Assembly: GCA_964030785.1 (NCBI GenBank)
Contig: OZ034967.1
Location: 44,672,533 to 44,736,532, forward strand
DNA length: 64,000 nt
Reading direction: 5' to 3'
DNA from: Siderastrea siderea
Lineage: Eukaryota; Cnidaria; Anthozoa; Scleractinia; Rhizangiidae
The notes beneath the pieces were generated by a model. The model was not told the DNA's origin. It worked only from the letters and a program-made list of their open reading frames with translations, and searched no databases. Below are positions 61,661 through 64,000 of the stretch, in pieces. Both the position numbers and the translations under genes were made by a program. The first letter of the stretch is position 1. Each line of letters begins with the position of its first letter.

Positions 61661-62974
61661 ATGGAAGAAGACGACGAAAGAGATCGCACTGAGGAAGGAT
61701 TTGCATCTGACGATGCCAAAAGCGATCCAAAATCATCTCATGTGCGTATTACGCAACCAAGTTTAGATCTCAACAGATACATCGTGGACAAGTTTCATCC
61801 GCCGTCGGCTAAAACTAAGCATGCACCCTTTGAATCAATTGATCTGTCGCTGTACAAGCCTTCTGCGAGATGTTTAGCGTTCTGCACATCCGAGAATCGA
61901 CTCTTGTTTTGGATCACTGCATTCGCGCAAAGATATTATGAGCTTTTGACCAGACAATCAGCGGGATACAAGGTCATCTGGAGAGAACAAGATGGTTATA
62001 GTTCTCCTTCGAAATGCGACAAACTCGTCATCCATCTAGTTGAAGAAACTTCTACTTCAGAGGATATATTAGTGGTGATCACAGTATTCACCACGACTGG
62101 CAGAATTCAAGTTCAAGGAAAGAAAATTGAGGACTGGAGTACACATGAGTTTCCGGTGCTTCGTGAAAGTGTAAACAAACTAAGCAAAATTGAGAATTTC
62201 TCAGGTATTTCTTCAGTCCAAGACAAATCTATCTTCGCGTCGTCGCTTCACAATTTTTTTGCCAATTCTATTCACTTCGTTGCTGAAGACGAAATCCCTT
62301 CTTCCAACACAACCGATGGTCTCGCGCAGAAAGTGGTACCGATTACAACAAACACAGCCTTGTCAACACCGACTGCCGAGCCTTTAACAATTACACCTAA
62401 CCGTCTAAGAACGATCTCGTCACTGAGAGACACACTTGGCCAATTAGAAGCAGACTTCACTCAGTTTCAAATAATAAGCTCCGGCGACCTTCAGCAAATG
62501 AAGGACAAAATGGTACGACAGGATAATCTCCTGAAACTTCAAAAACAAGCAATTGATGACATTTCAACTGACCTTTCATTACAAGTCAAATTACTTCAGG
62601 ACATGTTATCGCAGCAATCCACTCAAATTAAAAAGCTACAAGAAGAAAACCAGTCTCTTCAAAAGAAACACACTAAAACCGTAGAATCCAATTTGGCCTT
62701 GAAAGAGCAACACGATGGACTCTTAACGGAAGTTAATTTTCTCAAAGAACAAGTCCGGGCGTTGTGGGAGAAACCGTTGGATACGCCCGATAATACGGAA
62801 ACAACCACCAAAGATCCTCACGCGATCTTGGAAGCCTCAGAGCCCATCGACGAAAATCCTTTACCAAAACCTCCAACAGAAGACAACATCGTCCCCAATG
62901 GGCAAGCTCCCTTGCAAAACGGCCATTCGGGGAACAACGACCCCCCCCGGACAGTTGCCTCCAATCACTGTTAA
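61661..62974 (+). CDS. ORF1 N-terminal part with long coiled coil
   Basis: The product is 437 residues. Residues 25-165 look globular, with alternating strands and helices (RCLAFCTSENRLLFWITAFA). Residues 250-375 are a leucine/glutamine heptad coiled coil, probably for trimerisation as in LINE ORF1 proteins. The C-terminal 60 residues are proline/asparagine-rich and lead to the C8 run where the frame is lost. No nucleic-acid-binding zinc knuckle is seen. Confidence 0.6.
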   Translation: MEEDDERDRTEEGFASDDAKSDPKSSHVRITQPSLDLNRYIVDKFHPPSAKTKHAPFESIDLSLYKPSARCLAFCTSENRLLFWITAFAQRYYELLTRQSAGYKVIWREQDGYSSPSKCDKLVIHLVEETSTSEDILVVITVFTTTGRIQVQGKKIEDWSTHEFPVLRESVNKLSKIENFSGISSVQDKSIFASSLHNFFANSIHFVAEDEIPSSNTTDGLAQKVVPITTNTALSTPTAEPLTITPNRLRTISSLRDTLGQLEADFTQFQIISSGDLQQMKDKMVRQDNLLKLQKQAIDDISTDLSLQVKLLQDMLSQQSTQIKKLQEENQSLQKKHTKTVESNLALKEQHDGLLTEVNFLKEQVRALWEKPLDTPDNTETTTKDPHAILEASEPIDENPLPKPPTEDNIVPNGQAPLQNGHSGNNDPPRTVASNHC

Positions 62975-63923
62975 ATCAAACACAGCAGTCTTTCTCTGTG
63001 ATTCGAACGGAAAATTCCTTAACAAGAGGAAACTATTTAAGCCACAGCAAGAACACAAATACTTTAGATGTCCTAAGGTCGACCATGCAAGAGATGTTTT
63101 ACAAAATGCACTTCAAGAACACCCTGAATTAATTGTGATTCATACAGGGACAAACAACCTTACGCCGACAACTCCGATAGATACTTTCATCTCTGACATC
63201 TCTGCTTTAGTGACGGAAGCATCAACAAAGTTCTCTAAAAGTAAAATCATTTATTCTACTCTACTACCACGCGCTGATATACCAAGTCACATCATTACCA
63301 ACATTAATGATCAACTTATCAATGGATGCTCCAAATTGCCAAATGTCCATCTTGTAACCCATGCTAATGTCTTCTTCAAGGGATTAGAAGCTTTACATGA
63401 TGATAAACATCTAAAAAGGCGACATATCGGACTGTTCGCGGCTAACCTGGTAGACGCGATCCGTGGCAGAGCAAGACCTCCACGATCCCCGTCCAGTCAT
63501 GATCATTTGCCCCGCCAAACGTCCCAGCCTCAATCAACACCATTTGAGAATTACGCATCCTACAGCGATGTTGGCAGAGCAAGACCTCCACGATCCCCGT
63601 CCAGTCATGATCATTTGCCCCGCCAAACGTCCCAGTCTCAATCAACACCATTTGAGAATTACGCATCCTACAGCGATGTTGTCAAGAACTTTCGCAATAG
63701 TGGCCATCGTACTTTACCGTCCCAACGAATGCATCAACCTCTGCCTCAGCACCAACCGCCGCCACCAGATTATCTCCCATCTCAAGTTCATCAGTCAGTA
63801 TCCGGCGCTCCCCCCGTTACAAAGTGGCAGTTACCCGCTAATCCAGAACACGGTAAAGACCCAGCTGTTGACATTCCTAGAGAACTAATATCTCTTTTAA
63901 GATTAATTAAGAGTTATGTTTAG
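62898..63923 (+). CDS. SGNH/GDSL-like hydrolase part of ORF1
   Basis: An open frame of 341 codons whose first 16 or so overlap the previous ORF in another frame. The hydrolase core runs from about FLCDSNGKF (nucleophile block, D-S-N in place of G-D-S) through HTGTNN (block III-like) to DDKHLK (D-x-x-H). It is followed by two tandem copies of a 36-residue proline/serine-rich unit starting GRARPPRSPSSHDH (63466-63681) and a proline-rich tail. Confidence 0.65.
   Translation: MGKLPCKTAIRGTTTPPGQLPPITVKSNTAVFLCDSNGKFLNKRKLFKPQQEHKYFRCPKVDHARDVLQNALQEHPELIVIHTGTNNLTPTTPIDTFISDISALVTEASTKFSKSKIIYSTLLPRADIPSHIITNINDQLINGCSKLPNVHLVTHANVFFKGLEALHDDKHLKRRHIGLFAANLVDAIRGRARPPRSPSSHDHLPRQTSQPQSTPFENYASYSDVGRARPPRSPSSHDHLPRQTSQSQSTPFENYASYSDVVKNFRNSGHRTLPSQRMHQPLPQHQPPPPDYLPSQVHQSVSGAPPVTKWQLPANPEHGKDPAVDIPRELISLLRLIKSYV
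63466..63681 (+). repeat. Two tandem copies of a 108-bp coding repeat
   Basis: The unit GGCAGAGCAAGACCTCCACG through CCTACAGCGATGTT occurs twice in a row with only one or two base differences and keeps the reading frame. The near identity implies a recent duplication. Confidence 0.85.
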
Positions 63924-64000
63924 AGCTAATTAATTTATTTACTAGGATACGATTAATCTTGTCTTCTAGATAGATACCGACATGGGATTGACAGACCACC

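Larger units (their letters stand above)
61661..63923 (+). mobile_element. Retroelement ORF1-like unit: coiled coil plus SGNH/GDSL esterase, frameshifted
   Basis: Two overlapping open frames look like one protein. The first (61661-62974, 437 codons, ATG MEEDDERD) has a globular N-terminal region, then a long coiled coil (about residues 250-375). The second, readable from about 62898 to TAG-terminated 63923, carries an SGNH hydrolase-like domain with LCDSNGKFL, HTGTNNL and DDKHLKRRHIG. A C8 run at 62941-62948 is where the frame changes. Such coiled-coil/esterase ORF1 proteins are known from CR1/L2-type LINEs. The C-terminal part has a tandem 36-residue repeat. A reverse transcriptase, if any, would lie beyond 64000. 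It runs antisense, in the intron upstream of exon 61368-61518. Confidence 0.6.

Overview
The window looks like nuclear DNA of an anthozoan cnidarian, most likely a stony coral. The reasons are AT-rich intergenic DNA, spliced genes with GT/AG junctions, a STAND/WD-repeat receptor-like gene, an intronless rhodopsin-family GPCR, foldback MITEs and a giant DNA transposon of the Maverick/Polinton (adintovirus) type. The species cannot be named from the sequence alone.

Region 1 (1-2746) is host flank with little recognisable content, apart from a decayed piece resembling the C-terminus of a non-LTR retrotransposon protein. Region 2 (2747-23709) is a complete 20,963-bp Polinton/adintovirus-like provirus. 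Both ends carry inverted repeats of about 379 bp that start AG and finish CT, flanked by a 5-bp target duplication, CCTAC. The left arm is transcribed leftward and holds small or decayed genes: a pX-like basic peptide, a zinc-ribbon/coiled-coil protein, and a free-standing N-terminal domain of the Polinton DNA polymerase. From 6.7 to 19.6 kb everything runs rightward: an unknown gene, a GRF zinc-finger protein, an unknown protein, a two-membrane-segment protein, a retrovirus-type integrase with chromodomain, a penton-like capsid protein, a core precursor, the double-jelly-roll major capsid protein, an adenain-type protease, a packaging ATPase and five small or basic virion proteins. No DNA polymerase B body is present, and the major capsid gene has an in-frame stop at codon 20, so this copy is probably defective. 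A recurrent Q-x-G-G motif in the basic proteins looks like the processing site of the element's own protease. The right arm (19.6-23.3 kb) has a duplicated promoter, a broken F-box-like spliced gene and an array of repeated exon-like cassettes.

Region 3 (23.7-29.3 kb) is host DNA with a three-exon leftward gene fragment, a tRNA-derived sequence and an old tandem duplication. Region 4 (about 29.3-41.4 kb) is a tandem segmental duplication of about 6 kb. It carries two paralogous multi-exon genes with matching TATA promoters, tiny first coding exons and conserved intron phases. Copy A has an insertion in exon 4 and copy B ends early.

Region 5 (43.0-61.5 kb) is the 3' part of a large leftward gene, with at least 15 exons, for a NACHT/WD-repeat (NWD1/NWD2-like) protein. 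Its introns contain a tetranucleotide microsatellite, several foldback MITEs and a nested rightward GPCR gene. Region 6 (61.6 kb to the end) is a rightward retroelement ORF1-type unit with coiled coil and SGNH/GDSL-like esterase, split by a C8 frameshift. It lies antisense, upstream of the last recognised exon of the NACHT/WD gene.
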